Below are positions 22,196 to 33,880 of a DNA stretch of 64,000 bases, piece after piece. Under the pieces are notes generated by a model that had not been told where the DNA came from, searched no databases, and was given only the letters and a program-made list of their open reading frames with translations. The stretch is from Cryptomeria japonica (Eukaryota > Streptophyta > Pinopsida > Cupressales > Cupressaceae). The position numbers and the translations under genes are program-made. Location: contig NC_081414.1 of the NCBI RefSeq assembly GCF_030272615.1, forward strand, positions 818,844,396 through 818,908,395, written 5' to 3'. Each line of letters starts with the position of its first letter. Position 1 is the stretch's first letter.

Positions 22196-23408
22196 TGGTA
22201 ACATGCAAAAAGTCTCACTTTCAAAATAAAGAGGCTCTTTCTAGAATAGTAAATATAACTCCCAATGAACCATTAATAGCAAAATAATCTCCATACCCAT
22301 AATAGATAACACCTTTGACTTGTAACTCTTCCATGATGACTCATATCCTAAGGTAGGCATCCAAAATAATCACTCAACTCATACGAGGCCCACCAACAAT
22401 ATGTAAGATGTTTCACTACTAAATTTTCAAAAATTGCTAAAATAGCTTCATAATTGTCACTACATACTCCAATACCTTCATGAATGCATATAAAAACTAA
22501 CGCCAAGATTTCTGTGAAATATTAATTACAAATAATTTTCTTATTAAATCCTAGACGTCCAAAGACGCTTTTCAAAGAGCGTTGGAGATACACAAAATAT
22601 ACATAGGATTGGAGGGTAATCAATCCTAACAAATGACTATTGAACAACTTCATGGGAGAAGGGTTCTCAATAAGAACGTGTTCCCAAATTATCAAATTCT
22701 CCAACAACTTAACAAAAAAACAATATAAGAATGCTACTAAAAAGGTCATAGCCATTATAAAATCCATGGCTGAGCTAACAAATGAGGGTGAAATTGATTG
22801 TAGCTTTGCACATGAGGAGGAAACCAAATATAGAGAAGAATAACCCACCATTATTGTTATGTAATGACGTAAAGAATAAAATCTATTCTATAGATATCAA
22901 TAATACATGCACTAAGATGATATGTTTCTTTTAGTAGCATCTTGTTAATTATGTCTTAAGTCAAGTAGGGGTCATGCTTCCAAGTGAAGATGCGTCTTTT
23001 TAATTATGTTGAAGTCACTAAGACATGATCTCAACCTCATTCTTTATTTATAGCACTTCTGTAAGATTTCAACCTTGATGAATGGGACAATCAAAAAACT
23101 CAACCAATTAAACTAAAATTTTTTGAATAACTCTCTTTAAGATTTTTTATTTTTTATTTTTTTATAACTCTGTTTAAGATGTATTTTAATGGACTGTTAG
23201 GATGGAAAATAAAACTCTTAAATCAGATTTGAATGTTAGGCTGTTGGCAAACACTAGCCTTACATAATCAGCATAGGCAAATAATACAGTCATCTCATTC
23301 TTTCAGGCTCTGTGATTGACTAATAATATTGCTTTACAAAAAACCACAAACCTCTGCATATTTATCTTTTTACAGGACTGGGTTTAAAACAAAACCCTTT
23401 CAAATGGT
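22196..23408. other. No gene seen; upstream region of the PPR gene
   Basis: Overlapping short frames at 22522-22851 on both strands have no family features. The last 150 bp holds pyrimidine-rich stretches and CAG sites (TTTTTACAG at 23376, GCTTTACAG at about 23465 inside the ORF) that could be splice acceptors if the PPR gene has an upstream exon. Confidence 0.4.
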
Positions 23409-25823
23409 ATGATAATCCACTCTCGGATCGCGAAGTTGAGACTCACTGAAATTATTGCTTTACAGAATGCGCTTGCCAACATGTATGTAAAGTGTGGGAG
23501 TGTTGTGGATGCACGCAATGTGTTTGACGAAATGCTTGAACGAAATGTGTTTTCATGGACTGTCATGATTGCAGCTTACGTGAGGCATAGATTTGCTGAA
23601 GAAGCACTGGCTCTGTTTCAGCAAATGGCAGCGACATGCATCCAACCCAACCAGTTTACCTTTGCCAGCGTTGTTTCAGCTTGTGCGGGTTTGGCATCTG
23701 TAAAACAGGGAGCAGAGATTCATGAAAAGGTAATTATTAGTGGATTTTCAGATGATGTGGTTGTTGGGAATGCCCTTATACATATGTATGCGAAATTGGG
23801 AAGTTGTCACAAGGCTCGAAAAATATTTGATGGAATGTCTGAACTGGATCTAGTTTCCTGGAATTCCATTATTGCGGCATACACCGGGGTTGGACTAATG
23901 GATAAGGCACTGAAACTGTTTGAAGAAATGCCTCATCGGGATATTGTGTCATGGAATACCATGATTGCAGGTTATGGACAAATCGGGCTTGTAGAGGAGG
24001 CTCTGGAATTGTTTCACAGGATGCCTTGGCGAGATGTTGTCTCCTGGACAGCCTTGATTGCAGGGTATGCCAGGAATGGGCTTGTGGTTGATGCCTTGAA
24101 ACTCTTCAGGAAGATGCCCCAGAGAAATGTCGTCACGTGGAATGCAATTATTGCAGGATTCGCAGAGAGTGGACATGATGAGGAATCCCTGAAACTTTTC
24201 CTGCAAATGCAATTAGCAGGTATGAGGGTAGACACTACAAGTTTTGTTTGTACTCTCCCAGCATGTGCCAATTTGGCAGCTACGAGACAGGGTTTGGAGA
24301 TTCATGGAAAAATAGTCAGGACTGGATCTCAGTTTGATCTCACAGTAGTGAATGCCCTGATAGACATGTATGCAAAATGTGGAAGCATAGGGAGGGCACA
24401 CAAACTATTTGACAAAATGCATCAGCTAGATGATGTGTCCTGGACATCAATGATTTCAGGATATGCACAAAATGGGCTTGTTGACGAAGCCTTGAAACTC
24501 TTCAAAGAAATGCCTCAACCAAGTTTGGTTTCATGGAATGCATTGATTGCAGGAGTTGCACAGAATGGACATCCTAAGAAGTCACTAGAGCTTTTTCAGG
24601 AAATGCAGTTGTCAGGTGTGAGGCCAGATGCCAAAGCCTTGACCAGTATTCTTCAAGTGTGTGCCTGCCTGGCAACTGTAGAACATGGAATGGAAATCCA
24701 TGGAAAAGTAATTAGAAGTGAGTTTCAATCTGATGTTTTTGTCATGACTGCTCTTATAGACATGTATGCACAATGTGGAGACATAGTTAAGGCAAGCAAA
24801 TTATTTTACCAAATGCATGAACGTGATTTATTCACCTGGAATATCATGATTTCAGGATATATACAGAATGATCTTACTGATGAAGCCCTTAAACTGTTCA
24901 AGGAACTGCCTCAAAGAAACACAGTGTCATGGAATACAATAATTGGAGGGCTTACAAAGAATGGTTGCCATGATGAGGCCCTGAAGCTATTTCAACAAAT
25001 GCAATTGGTAGGTGAGTGGCCGGATTCAAAGACTTTGGCCAGCATTCTCTCAACATGTGCAAGCCTAGCAGCTTTAGAAAAGGGTATGGAGATCCATGCA
25101 AAAGTAGTCAGATGTGGATTTCACTTTGATATTCTTGTTTTGAATTCTCTCATTCATTTGTATGCAAAGGGTGGGAGCATACACAAGGCTCAAGAAACAT
25201 TTCATAAAATGTATGACCGAGATGTTGTTTCATGGAATACAATGATTGCAGGGTATGCCATGCATGGCTGTGGCAAAGAAGCTATCCAACTGTTTGAACA
25301 AATGAAGTCTTCTGGCATACAACCAGACCATGTTACTTTAGTTAGTGTTCTGTCTGCATGCAGTCATGCAGGTCTAGTGGATGAGGCATATCAATGCTTC
25401 AACTACATTGATGATCATAACATTAAACCTGCTACAGAACACTATATATGCATGGTTGACCTCCTGGGTCGTATTGGGCATTTGAATGAAGCACAAGATT
25501 TCATCAATAACATGCCAATAAAACCTGATTCTGTTGTTTGGAGTTGTTTTCTTAGTGCTTGTAGATTACATAATAATATTGAGCTAGGAGAATGCATAGC
25601 AGAACACCTTTTTGAGTTGGACCTTAACGATGCTGCACCTTATGTGCTTCTCTCAAACATCTATGCTGCAGCAGGCAGGTGGGATGACATTGAAAAAGTA
25701 CGCAAAATGATGAAAGATAGAGGAATTAAAAAGAAACCTGGATCTAGTTGGATTGACGTCAATAAAAAGGTACATGTTTTTATACAAGACAAATCACACT
25801 CACAAACACTACTACAAAGTTAA
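23409..25823 (+). CDS. PLS-class pentatricopeptide repeat protein, E/E+ type, DYW lost
   Basis: 804 residues without a frameshift. It has about 21 PPR motifs in PLS order, with repeated blocks such as DVVSWNTMIAGYA, EALKLFxxMP, IHGKVIRSEFQSD and NALIDMYAKCGS. An S2/E region follows (YICMVDLLGRIGHLNEA, VWSCFLSACRLHNN, APYVLLSNIYAAAGRWDD) and an E+ start (SSWIDVNKKVHVFIQDKSH). Proteins of this class bind organelle RNA base by base, chiefly for C-to-U editing in mitochondria or plastids. The DYW deaminase domain expected next is absent: the frame ends HSQTLLQS-stop. The chosen Met gives a short N-terminus that starts almost at the first repeat, with no convincing transit peptide. The true start may lie in an upstream exon, or the copy may be 5' truncated. 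It could act with a separate DYW partner or be a recent pseudogene. Confidence 0.85.
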   Translation: MIIHSRIAKLRLTEIIALQNALANMYVKCGSVVDARNVFDEMLERNVFSWTVMIAAYVRHRFAEEALALFQQMAATCIQPNQFTFASVVSACAGLASVKQGAEIHEKVIISGFSDDVVVGNALIHMYAKLGSCHKARKIFDGMSELDLVSWNSIIAAYTGVGLMDKALKLFEEMPHRDIVSWNTMIAGYGQIGLVEEALELFHRMPWRDVVSWTALIAGYARNGLVVDALKLFRKMPQRNVVTWNAIIAGFAESGHDEESLKLFLQMQLAGMRVDTTSFVCTLPACANLAATRQGLEIHGKIVRTGSQFDLTVVNALIDMYAKCGSIGRAHKLFDKMHQLDDVSWTSMISGYAQNGLVDEALKLFKEMPQPSLVSWNALIAGVAQNGHPKKSLELFQEMQLSGVRPDAKALTSILQVCACLATVEHGMEIHGKVIRSEFQSDVFVMTALIDMYAQCGDIVKASKLFYQMHERDLFTWNIMISGYIQNDLTDEALKLFKELPQRNTVSWNTIIGGLTKNGCHDEALKLFQQMQLVGEWPDSKTLASILSTCASLAALEKGMEIHAKVVRCGFHFDILVLNSLIHLYAKGGSIHKAQETFHKMYDRDVVSWNTMIAGYAMHGCGKEAIQLFEQMKSSGIQPDHVTLVSVLSACSHAGLVDEAYQCFNYIDDHNIKPATEHYICMVDLLGRIGHLNEAQDFINNMPIKPDSVVWSCFLSACRLHNNIELGECIAEHLFELDLNDAAPYVLLSNIYAAAGRWDDIEKVRKMMKDRGIKKKPGSSWIDVNKKVHVFIQDKSHSQTLLQS

Positions 25824-26075
25824 AAATATTGTCCTATAAGATTAGCATGGTACAGACCTACTATGTACCTTGTTTCATACAATGTTCTGCTGAACTTTTT
25901 ACAGAACAAAACTGAAAAAGTTTTCAGACAGAATGACAAAAATCTAACAGTTATTTCTGGGCCATTGAAAAAACATCTCCTAAAACAACTATTGACGTTG
26001 GCAAGAAACTTTGACTATGGCATGGCTTTTATTGTTGCTAAATTTAAGTAAGGTTTGTATCTATGTTTATTACAG

Positions 26076-26144
26076 AGGTCGTAGTAAATGATATACGTGC
26101 ATCATTTCAAGAATGGATATCGTTCCTTCGGGATTCCCCGCTGA
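26076..26144 (+). pseudogene. Relic of the PPR DYW domain end
   Basis: EVVVNDI (26076-26096) and then, after a one-base shift, VHHFKNGYRSFGIPR-stop (26097-26144). These resemble the last part of DYW domains, where an E-I-I-V-R-D block is followed by HHFKxGxCSCGDYW. Both Cys are replaced (YRSFG) and the DYW tripeptide is missing. It lies about 250 bp after the PPR stop, so the gene once ran on to this point. Confidence 0.6.
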
Positions 26145-27824
26145 CAAAAGTGAAGCATAGAGTCACATTAGAAGAGTCCTAGGCATTTTCTGGGTTCCGC
26201 ATTGGTAATAAGTCAATGGGTTGAATATGGACTGTTACACATGGTGCGTTCGGTTTGCCACATGCTATGGTAACTTGGACGTGTTGTGTGGTTGGCACAA
26301 GAAACGGTCAATGATGGTTAAGATGAGCCCAAAACTAGGAGGAATTATAGTTCAAAAATAGCATAAATAAGACTGCTACTACACATAAAACACACATAAT
26401 AGAAGGGAGAGAAGACGATATTGTGGAAAAGAGAGAAATTTGCATGAGTATAGAAAAGATAGAACTAAGTATAGAGAATGGAAATATAGAGTAGTAAGTA
26501 GAGAAGAGAAAACTCATGAGATAAAATAGCGTAGAGGGAAAAAACATTAGAATTTAGATGTATTGTAGACAGATTTGGGAAAGGTTATCATTGATCATAA
26601 TCCAACTTGTATCGTATTTCAGAGGTAGGTTCTTATTCGAGCAATAGTTTATTATATATTTATAAATAAGAATAGAATTATCTTGAGAATTGTTTATTCT
26701 AGATCACTAATGAAGAAAGAGTTAAATTCTAGATCACTAATGAAGAAAGAGTTAAACTTTGAATTAGTTTATGCATTAGAAGACATGATAATTTATTTGA
26801 GGTTTCTTTTGAAGAAGCCATATAGGTATGTGCATTATGAAATGTCATCTTATTTAAATACTTGTGGGAGAAAATTTACTGAATTTAGATAGTTGAATTC
26901 ATAAATCATAGAAAACACATGTTAGTATCAAATTTAATATGAAAGAATGTGTACTTATATTCTATTCATTCATATGTAAATATAGATTCATGTGTTACAA
27001 CTTCTTATTTTAATTCTTGTATTTGATTTACTTGAAAAGATAGAAGTGAAAGATTGTTCTCTTTTCGGATATATATTTGTTTGCCCATGAAAGATTGTTT
27101 TCTTGCCAGATATAATTGGTTGTAAAACGAAAGATTGTTTCTTTCTATTTCTATTTAAAAAAAGATTGTCTTCTTTGATATTGTATTTTTATCATGCGAG
27201 AAATAGGAAGCTAGAATTGAAAAATGAAAAATTGTCTTCTATTTATTTATTGTGAGTTTCATATGAACATAGAAAAAGCTAGATAGGCTTGTGTTTGTAG
27301 GAAAGTTACCTTCTGGGACGGGTACTGATTGTGGAATCATAGAGAGAATAGTTTGTTTTTCCAAACTATATTTTATTGCTATGCATGGCATTATACTTGA
27401 TCGAGTAACTTATTGACCATTGAAATAGATGGATTTATTTATGATTTCTACCATATCCTTGATTGATCTTGCTTGTTTCTTAATGAGATTAGAAAATAGA
27501 AAATGCATGTATCATTCTAGGCATGCACTAGATTCCATCTTGTCTATCGAATTATTTTTGCTAAGCAATTCGTGCAGGGTCGGGTATTCTTGATTGACCA
27601 AGAATTCCGGGGAAGTGTAAGCTTCAAGGTTGGGTGGAAAAAGCACCTGAATCTTGTTCTCGTCTTCATTCTAAAGATTGTACTGAAGATAGCTTAGATT
27701 GCAGATCAAATGACACATCTCATCCTTTACTTTATAATTTTTTGTTATTGAACTTAAGGCATTAGAAAGACCTAAGTATTGTATGTAGATATGACTGAAA
27801 TAATACTACACTTTCTTATTGAAT
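26145..27824. other. No gene seen
   Basis: AT-rich non-coding DNA. It holds a perfect 31 bp direct duplication (TCTAGATCACTAATGAAGAA...) at about 26698-26759. Scattered imperfect copies of GAAAGATTGTTTTCTT occur between 27045 and 27235. Confidence 0.5.
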
Positions 27825-27842
27825 AAAGAATCTATATCTCCT

Positions 27843-28050
27843 AGCCCAAACAGGTATCAGAGTTGGCTTGGACCGTGGGTTTGCTTCCCATTGGTTTCGG
27901 GTTCGACTCTGAGGCTTGGACTCAACCAATGGGCTTGGCTGACGGGCTTCTTAGCTCATCTCCAAGGACTAGTCTCGCCTCAACTTGCCCCATAATGGGA
28001 AACCAGTGTCGTTGGGTTGAGTCGCGGGGATACCCTGGGTGACTGAAAAA
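27843..28050 (+). mobile_element. tRNA-like SINE with target duplication
   Basis: About 208 bp. The head contains an A-box-like TATCAGAGTTGG (27855-27866) and a B-box-like GGTTCGACTCT (27900-27910), spaced as in RNA polymerase III internal promoters. The body ends in an A-rich tail (CTGAAAAA). It is flanked by direct repeats of 18 bp with one mismatch, AAAGAATCTATATCTCCT at 27825-27842 and AAAGAATCTACATCTCCT at 28051-28068. This is the hallmark of a SINE moved by a LINE enzyme. The TATCAGAG word alone could suggest a copia primer site, but the duplication and tail favour a SINE. Confidence 0.8.
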
Positions 28051-28245
28051 AAAGAATCTACATCTCCTTATAGAAATCTCGTGTTTATAATGACATCATT
28101 GAAAATGACCATTTTGAGCTAAGAATGGAATAATGGAATAAAATAGACTTATTAAAGGAATTATGCGTTTATTTAAGAATAAAGAGTATTTCGTTTTATT
28201 ATTGAATTTAGAATGTTTTACGTCTTTACATCCGTCTTTTTAGGT

Positions 28246-28832
28246 GGGTGTTTTATGAGATTAAGAACATTAATCTCAAGCAGCAGTCTTTATCCTCCAA
28301 GATGAAAGTTATGCAGGCTAATGTTGGAGATATGTCGCATGCGGCTGTTAGTGCTCACCCTACCGTTATTGGCAAGGAGGTGGTTGAGGGGGCTTTAGCG
28401 AGTGCTTTATGGACATAAAGCGAAAAACAAGTCATGACCGATTGTCTGGCTAAAAACATGGAAACCACCCAGAGAGTGAAGGAGATTTCTAATAAAAAAA
28501 TTGTGGATATGGAGGTCAGAAGTGCCAAGTGCGAAGCTACCCTCTGGGGTATAATGGAAACCAGTCAGAACATTGTCAAGGCTTCTGTTGAAACTATGTC
28601 TACTATAGTTAGCAAGCTGGAGAAAGCTTATATGGATAGGACTATGGTGGACGTGGACAAGCAAATGGTTGCTGGTGCAGAAGATTCAGGTCCTCTAGGA
28701 AAGCGTACTCAGGCTAGCATGAAAAATAAAGTCACTGAAGTGCCCCAAGACATCATGGAATTGAAGAATGCTGTGAAGAAGATGCATTGGCTTAGTGCTA
28801 ATGTTGCAGAGAATCTTAAAAATTTGGGTTGA
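28246..28832 (+). pseudogene. Unidentified helical open frame
   Basis: Open from about 28246 with one stop (TAA at 28419, after ALWT) and then 28434-28832 (132 residues). It is rich in Met, Lys, Glu and Val and helical (VKASVETMSTIVSKLEKAY; DIMELKNAVKKMHWLSANVAENLKN), which suggests a coiled coil. It is followed by a GT-rich tail and an AATAAAAAAC polyadenylation-like signal at about 29020. I do not recognise it. A retrotransposon ORF1 or a gene fragment are both possible. Confidence 0.35.
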
Positions 28833-29388
28833 TTTTACTGTTTCTGTTGCTGGGTCTGTGCTATTAGTTTGTTGTTTTTGTGGGCTGAGCGGTCTTTTTT
28901 GCTTTATTTCTACCGTCTCTCAACCCTATGGGGTTTTATTATGAAAGGACTTTATTTGATCTATCTTATGTAAATTTGATGTAAAGGGTTTCGGGGTCCC
29001 TTCAAAACTTACTTTTTCTGTAATAAAAAACATTACAGAATCTGGTTTTGATTTTGTTTATGATCATTTTATGTTGTCATTTTATAAAAAATTAACCTTG
29101 CGACTCATATAAAAGCTATTATCCTCTCTCATTTGGATACATGATTTTTATTATAGCGAAGCTCTACTAAATTGATCACATAGGTTTGCAAGTCTATACC
29201 ATAAAGTATTCAACATTATTCATTCATCATTATTCCAAAGATGGTTGAATTTTCAAGGAATGTTAGAGGATGACATGGAATTACTAATTGATGAAATTAG
29301 CTTGTACCTCTCAAGGGTTTGTTATGATTCTATGTTGTTCTCACATTTTTGGGTTTTAATCTTTGTATCTAATATTAATCTGACGGTA

Positions 29389-30786
29389 TGATGAAAGAAT
29401 AAGTATCTGGTAGATTACTAAGGGGGGGGGGGGGGCTTGAATCAGTAAATAGAAAAACTGATACAAACTTCCCAAACTCAAATTCAAACATACAAAGTAA
29501 TAGATCGATACTCATAAGAATACTGGTTGACTGTTACAACAACTTAACATTAAACGTCATTTAACTTGTAAACATCCAAATGCTTTATCATATGCCAATG
29601 CTTCATTCCTCAATGCTTCTAGTTATCATGCCTTATCAGAAATAGTTAATCAAATCAACAATAAGATCATAACCACAAAAACATTCACCACATGACACAA
29701 GTATTTATACGTGGAAAACCCAAATAGGTAAAAACCACAATGAGATGAGACTCACAAGATAATATTTGAACTCTTCTGAAGTTCATCCTGTTAGGAGCCA
29801 ATCCTGTTAAAGCTTTTACAAAAGTCTTGTTAAGAAATGATCCTGTTAGGAATCACCCAGTTAAGGGATTGACTACAAATGCCTTGTTAGAAGCAAATAC
29901 CTTGTAAGGAGTAACCTTAGTAGAGGATTTGAAAATCCAATCTAATGGACCACCATGTTAGAAGATTTAATAAGTAACCAAGCCTGTTAGAGCTTACCCG
30001 GTTAGGGGATTTCAATTCTATTGTAATTGTTAGAAAACAACAGGAGTTTGTTGATATGTCTGAATAGCACTACACTTGCTTGATTAGATCCATTAAGCTT
30101 CTATCTGCCTTTACTCAAACTGCAAACTCATTCTCCCGTTCGGCAACCACACACTCAGCTGATTTCTATCAATTCTTGCCAACACTAAATAAAACAACTT
30201 CGTCGACCTTAAATACAAATCAATTAGGACGGTAAAACAACAAAAATCTAATTCTCTCATCGAGATTACAAATAAGTCAATACAAGTATGATCGTTGGAT
30301 TTCATAGCAATCTCTACACATCAATCAAGAAAACCTCAATTGCTCCTTGATTACCACTTCATCGAGCTCAGTAACTCATCACGTGTTTTGCATTAGATGC
30401 AATACACTTTATTCATTCCCTAGACAAACAATCACGCCAAAACATTTTGAACTAGTCTTCATACAATGACCATACATGTCACCATCATTATCACTCAACA
30501 TTAAATCATAAACCAACATAACGAATTCAATAACCTTAATCGGTTAGGGTTCAACAAAAACAACTGGTAGGGTTTACCGGTTACATAACATAGAAAGGGT
30601 TTAACCTTTTACTTTGATTATCGGTTCAACTCACAAACTTACATACCGGTTTACAATAACCTTCACAAAGCTCTTCCTACCGGTTATAAGACAATAACGA
30701 CAATAACAACAATATCATTACCGATTTAATTGACATCAATGACAACATAACATATCATTAATGCAATCTTCATGCAAATGCCAACA
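29389..30786 (-). repeat. 3' LTR of the minus-strand copia element
   Basis: On the minus strand it begins TGTTGGCATTTGCATG right after the PPT and ends near TTCTTTCATCA. The right border (30786) is firm. The left border (29389) is inferred from similarity of the end (a C-run, then about 35 bp to CA) to the other copia LTR end at 34550-34596. A run of 14 G (29422-29435) sits near this end. The LTR holds many TAACCGGT-like and CCTGTTAGGA-like words. Confidence 0.7.
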
Positions 30787-31149
30787 ATCTCCCCCTTTGG
30801 CTTTGATGGCAATACAAATATCAACACCATTGCTTTGTTGTTGTGATTGTGAATAGGAATCCTGGTTTACATTACCAAGTATTTACATGCTCTCTCTGTC
30901 TTTAGTCTATCACTGGTTTTCATTCCCATAATCACATAATTCTTCTCCCCCTTTGACATCAATGCCAAAAAAAAATATGTAAAGTCAAATTTCACCATGC
31001 ATCAACAACATACTACAACTTGATGCTCCCCCTGTGGAATACATCCACTTCTACATCAACCCTTGTAAAATTTTGTAAGTGATTCAGGGAGTGATGCAGT
31101 CAACATCATGTTCAACTAACTTCATGAAGAGGGACAACCCCTAACTAAC

Positions 31150-32340
31150 TTCTAAGATACTCAAAAGTAGTCTTAGGAAGAGGTTTGGTAAAAATATCTG
31201 CAAGCTTCTCCTTGGTAGAAACATGCTCTAAGATAACATCTTTGCTCTGAACTTTTTCCCTCAAGAAATGATACTTCAATTCAATGTGTTTGGTTCATGC
31301 GTGCAAAACAAGATTCTTGGAAATATTTATGGCACTTTTATTATCACATAAAATCTTTATAGGTTCTAAAATCTTCATCTTAAAACCTTCCAAAATGTGC
31401 CTCATCCAAATAGCCTGTGCACAATTCTTATAAGCTGCAACATACTCAGCTTCAACAGTAGATTGTGAAGTACAACTCTTCTTTTACTACTCCATGAAAT
31501 ACGCCTTCCTCCAAGAAAAAATGCTCCATCGGTTGTTCTTTTCCGATCATCAACATTTCCTACCCAATCAACATCTATGTATGCCTTCAAATCAAATTTT
31601 CCTCCATATGGATACCATAATCCATAGTCAACAGTACCTTTCAGGTATCTAAAGATTCTCTTGGTTGCTATCAAGTGTGTCTTCTTAGGATTCTTCTAGA
31701 ATCTAGCAACTATGCCAACCGCATGGGCTATGTCTAGTCTGCTGTGAACAACATAGTGCAATTTGCCAATCATTGACATGTATTCCTTCTCATCAACAGA
31801 CTTAGATTCATCTTCCTTGGACAACTTACAACCTGTAACCATTGGTGTCCCAACTGGTTTATAGTCACTCATGCCAAATGTCTTCAAAACCTCTTTCACA
31901 TACTTAGACTGTGTAATGAAAATGCCATTCTTCATTTGTTGTATCTGCAAACCTATGAAAGATTTTATTTCCCCTACTAAAGACATTTCAAACTCATTTT
32001 TCATTTCATCTACAAAACTGTTGCTCATGACATCATTACCTTCAAATATAATATCATCAACAAATAGTTCACTGACCAATATTTCATCTCCTTTAGACTT
32101 GAGATATATGTTACTATCATTACTGGTTCTTAAAAAGCCTATCTTCATTAGATGTGTATGAAGCCTTTCATACCATGCTCTGGGTGTCTTCTTTAATCCA
32201 TATAAATCCTTATGCAATCTGTAAACCATGTCTTTCTCATCAGTCAAAGCATAACCATCTGGCTGCTCTATGTATACCTCTTCTTCCAATATCCCATTAA
32301 AAAATGCAGACTTAACATCCATTTGATATACCTTGAACTT
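31150..32340 (-). pseudogene. copia reverse transcriptase and RNase H
   Basis: RT from about 32322: MDVKSAFFNGILEEEVYIEQ, DLYGLKKTPRAWYERL, and the catalytic FVDDIIFEGND (Asp-Asp kept; Phe for the usual Tyr). It runs to HYVVHSRLDIAHAVGIVARF, then a stop (TAG, 31694). RNase H part: RYLKGTVDYGLWYPYGG, GAFFLGGRRISWSSKR, after which the frame is lost at about 31480. The remaining domain end (about 31150-31470) is readable in other frames. It is inactive as it stands. Confidence 0.88.
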
Positions 32341-32870
32341 TTTATGGGCTGCAAATGCAAGTAAAGTTCTGACACCTTCAAGTCTTGCTACTAGTGCAAA
32401 AGTTTCTCCATAATCTTCTCCTTCTTCTTATGCATAACCCTTGCAGACTAATCTTGCCTTGTTACGAACTACAACACCATCTTCATTCAACTTGTTCCTG
32501 TATACCCATTTAGTACCTATAACATTCTTATTTACCGGTCGGGGTACTAGGGTCCAAGTGTTGATCTTCTCAATTTGATCCAATTCCTCCTCCATAGCTT
32601 TAACTCAATGATCATCACCAAATTCCTCCTTAGAGGTTCTTTGTTGAATGGTGGAGATCATGCAAGAATTCTCTTTGATTCTTCTTCTCGTTAGCACTCT
32701 AACATCTTTATCTCCAATAATCTGCTCAGGATTGTGATTCAGTCTCACATATCTAGGAATAACATGATCATTATCTTCAGGTTCAACTTCTTTGTTGTCA
32801 TCATCTTCTTCTGAATTTATCTATTTCGGTTGGACTGGTGCATCAAAATTTGCTTTGCTAGTTTCAGATT
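32341..32870 (-). pseudogene. Decayed linker and RT start of the minus-strand copia element
   Basis: The start of the RT domain (sequence around a lysine-rich LNEDGVVVRNKARLVCKG-like stretch) and the Glu/Asp-rich linker are recognisable piecemeal, with stops at about 32430, 32606 and 32820. Confidence 0.6.
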
Positions 32871-33737
32871 TCACAGTTTCTGGTTCCAAAAATAAAATGC
32901 AAGGATCTTCATCCTTTTTTTCTGAATCGGTTCCTTCTGAGACTTCAGGAAATTCATCCACTCGAACATCAACACTCTCAACAATTCTCTGTGTCCAATT
33001 GTTAAAACATTTGTAGGCCTTACTCTTGGTGGAATAGCCAAGAAATATGCCTTCATCACTCGTAGCCTCAAATATGCTAATGTAATCATCTCTCTTAATA
33101 AAACATAGCTAACATCAGGTGATCTTCCATACCAATATTCATAAGGAGTCTTTTCCTTACCTCTCTTTACCAGAACTCGGTTCATTGTGTAGATAGTTGT
33201 GCTGACAACTTCTTTCCAAAAGGTTTTCGCTATACCTCCTTGTATCAACATTGTCCTAGCAGCTTCAACAACTAACCGATTGTTCCTTTCTGCGATACCA
33301 TTTTGTTGAGGTGTCCTCGATGCAGAAAGCTGCCGTTTGATACCATTCTCTTCACAATACCTAGTGAATTCCTCAGAAGTAAATTCACCGCCTTGATCTG
33401 TCCTCAAAAATTTTATCATCTTGCCGCTTTCTTTCTTAGCTAAGGCCCTGAATGACTTCAACTTACCAAAAGCTTTAGTCTTATCCTTAAAAAATGTAAC
33501 CCACATCATCCTTGAGAAATAATCAATGAGAATCATAAAATATCTGTCACCTTGAATGTTTTTTGTTCTTATTGGTCCATAAAGATCTATATGAACCAAA
33601 TCTAACAAGTGCTCCGTTGAAAATGATTTGCTTTTGAAAGTTGAAGAAGTCATCTTTCCTAACTGAAATTCATTGCAAAGAGCATTAACCGGTTTGTCTA
33701 ATTGAGACAAACCTCTCACTGTCTTAGACTTACTCAC
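32871..33737 (-). pseudogene. copia integrase
   Basis: 288 residues open. Catalytic Asp in LVHIDLYGP, Asp in FLRTDQGGEF and Glu in NGIAERNN are all present, so the core is intact. YFSRMMWVTFFKDK and KTPYEYWYGRSPDVSY follow. The GAG-pre-integrase zinc motif upstream is degraded (NALCNEFQLGK keeps one Cys; the second is lost), and its upstream region (33740-33870) is broken by stops and frame changes. Confidence 0.9.
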
Positions 33738-33880
33738 TTTAACAATGTTATCAAAGTTTATATGACAAAATATCCTATGCCTGTTGGCATTCTACACTCT
33801 TATGAGAATAGTTGATATTGTCACTGATGGCAACCAACTGGAATTCATCTGGTAAGCCACCAATAGTTACTGGTACTAAC

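Larger units (their letters stand above)
29389..33880 (-). mobile_element. Minus-strand Ty1/copia element, 5' part missing
   Basis: In minus-strand order there are a remnant of GAG-pre-integrase, integrase (33737-32871), a decayed linker, RT (32322-31696), RNase H (31674 to about 31150), a 3' UTR, the PPT AAAGGGGGAGAT (30787-30798) and the 3' LTR (29389-30786). The 5' end is cut near 33880 by a plus-strand LTR. No target duplication can be checked because the other end is outside the window. Confidence 0.85.

Noticed and set aside
22522-22851. Overlapping 109- and 67-codon frames on opposite strands upstream of the PPR gene
   Set aside because: No domain, AT-driven composition, and complementary overlap typical of chance frames.
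27843-27870. Copia primer binding site (GGTATCAGAGTTGG) marking an LTR end
   Set aside because: The segment is bounded by an 18 bp direct duplication, has A-box and B-box spacing and an A-rich tail, so a SINE explains it better; no LTR pair is visible.
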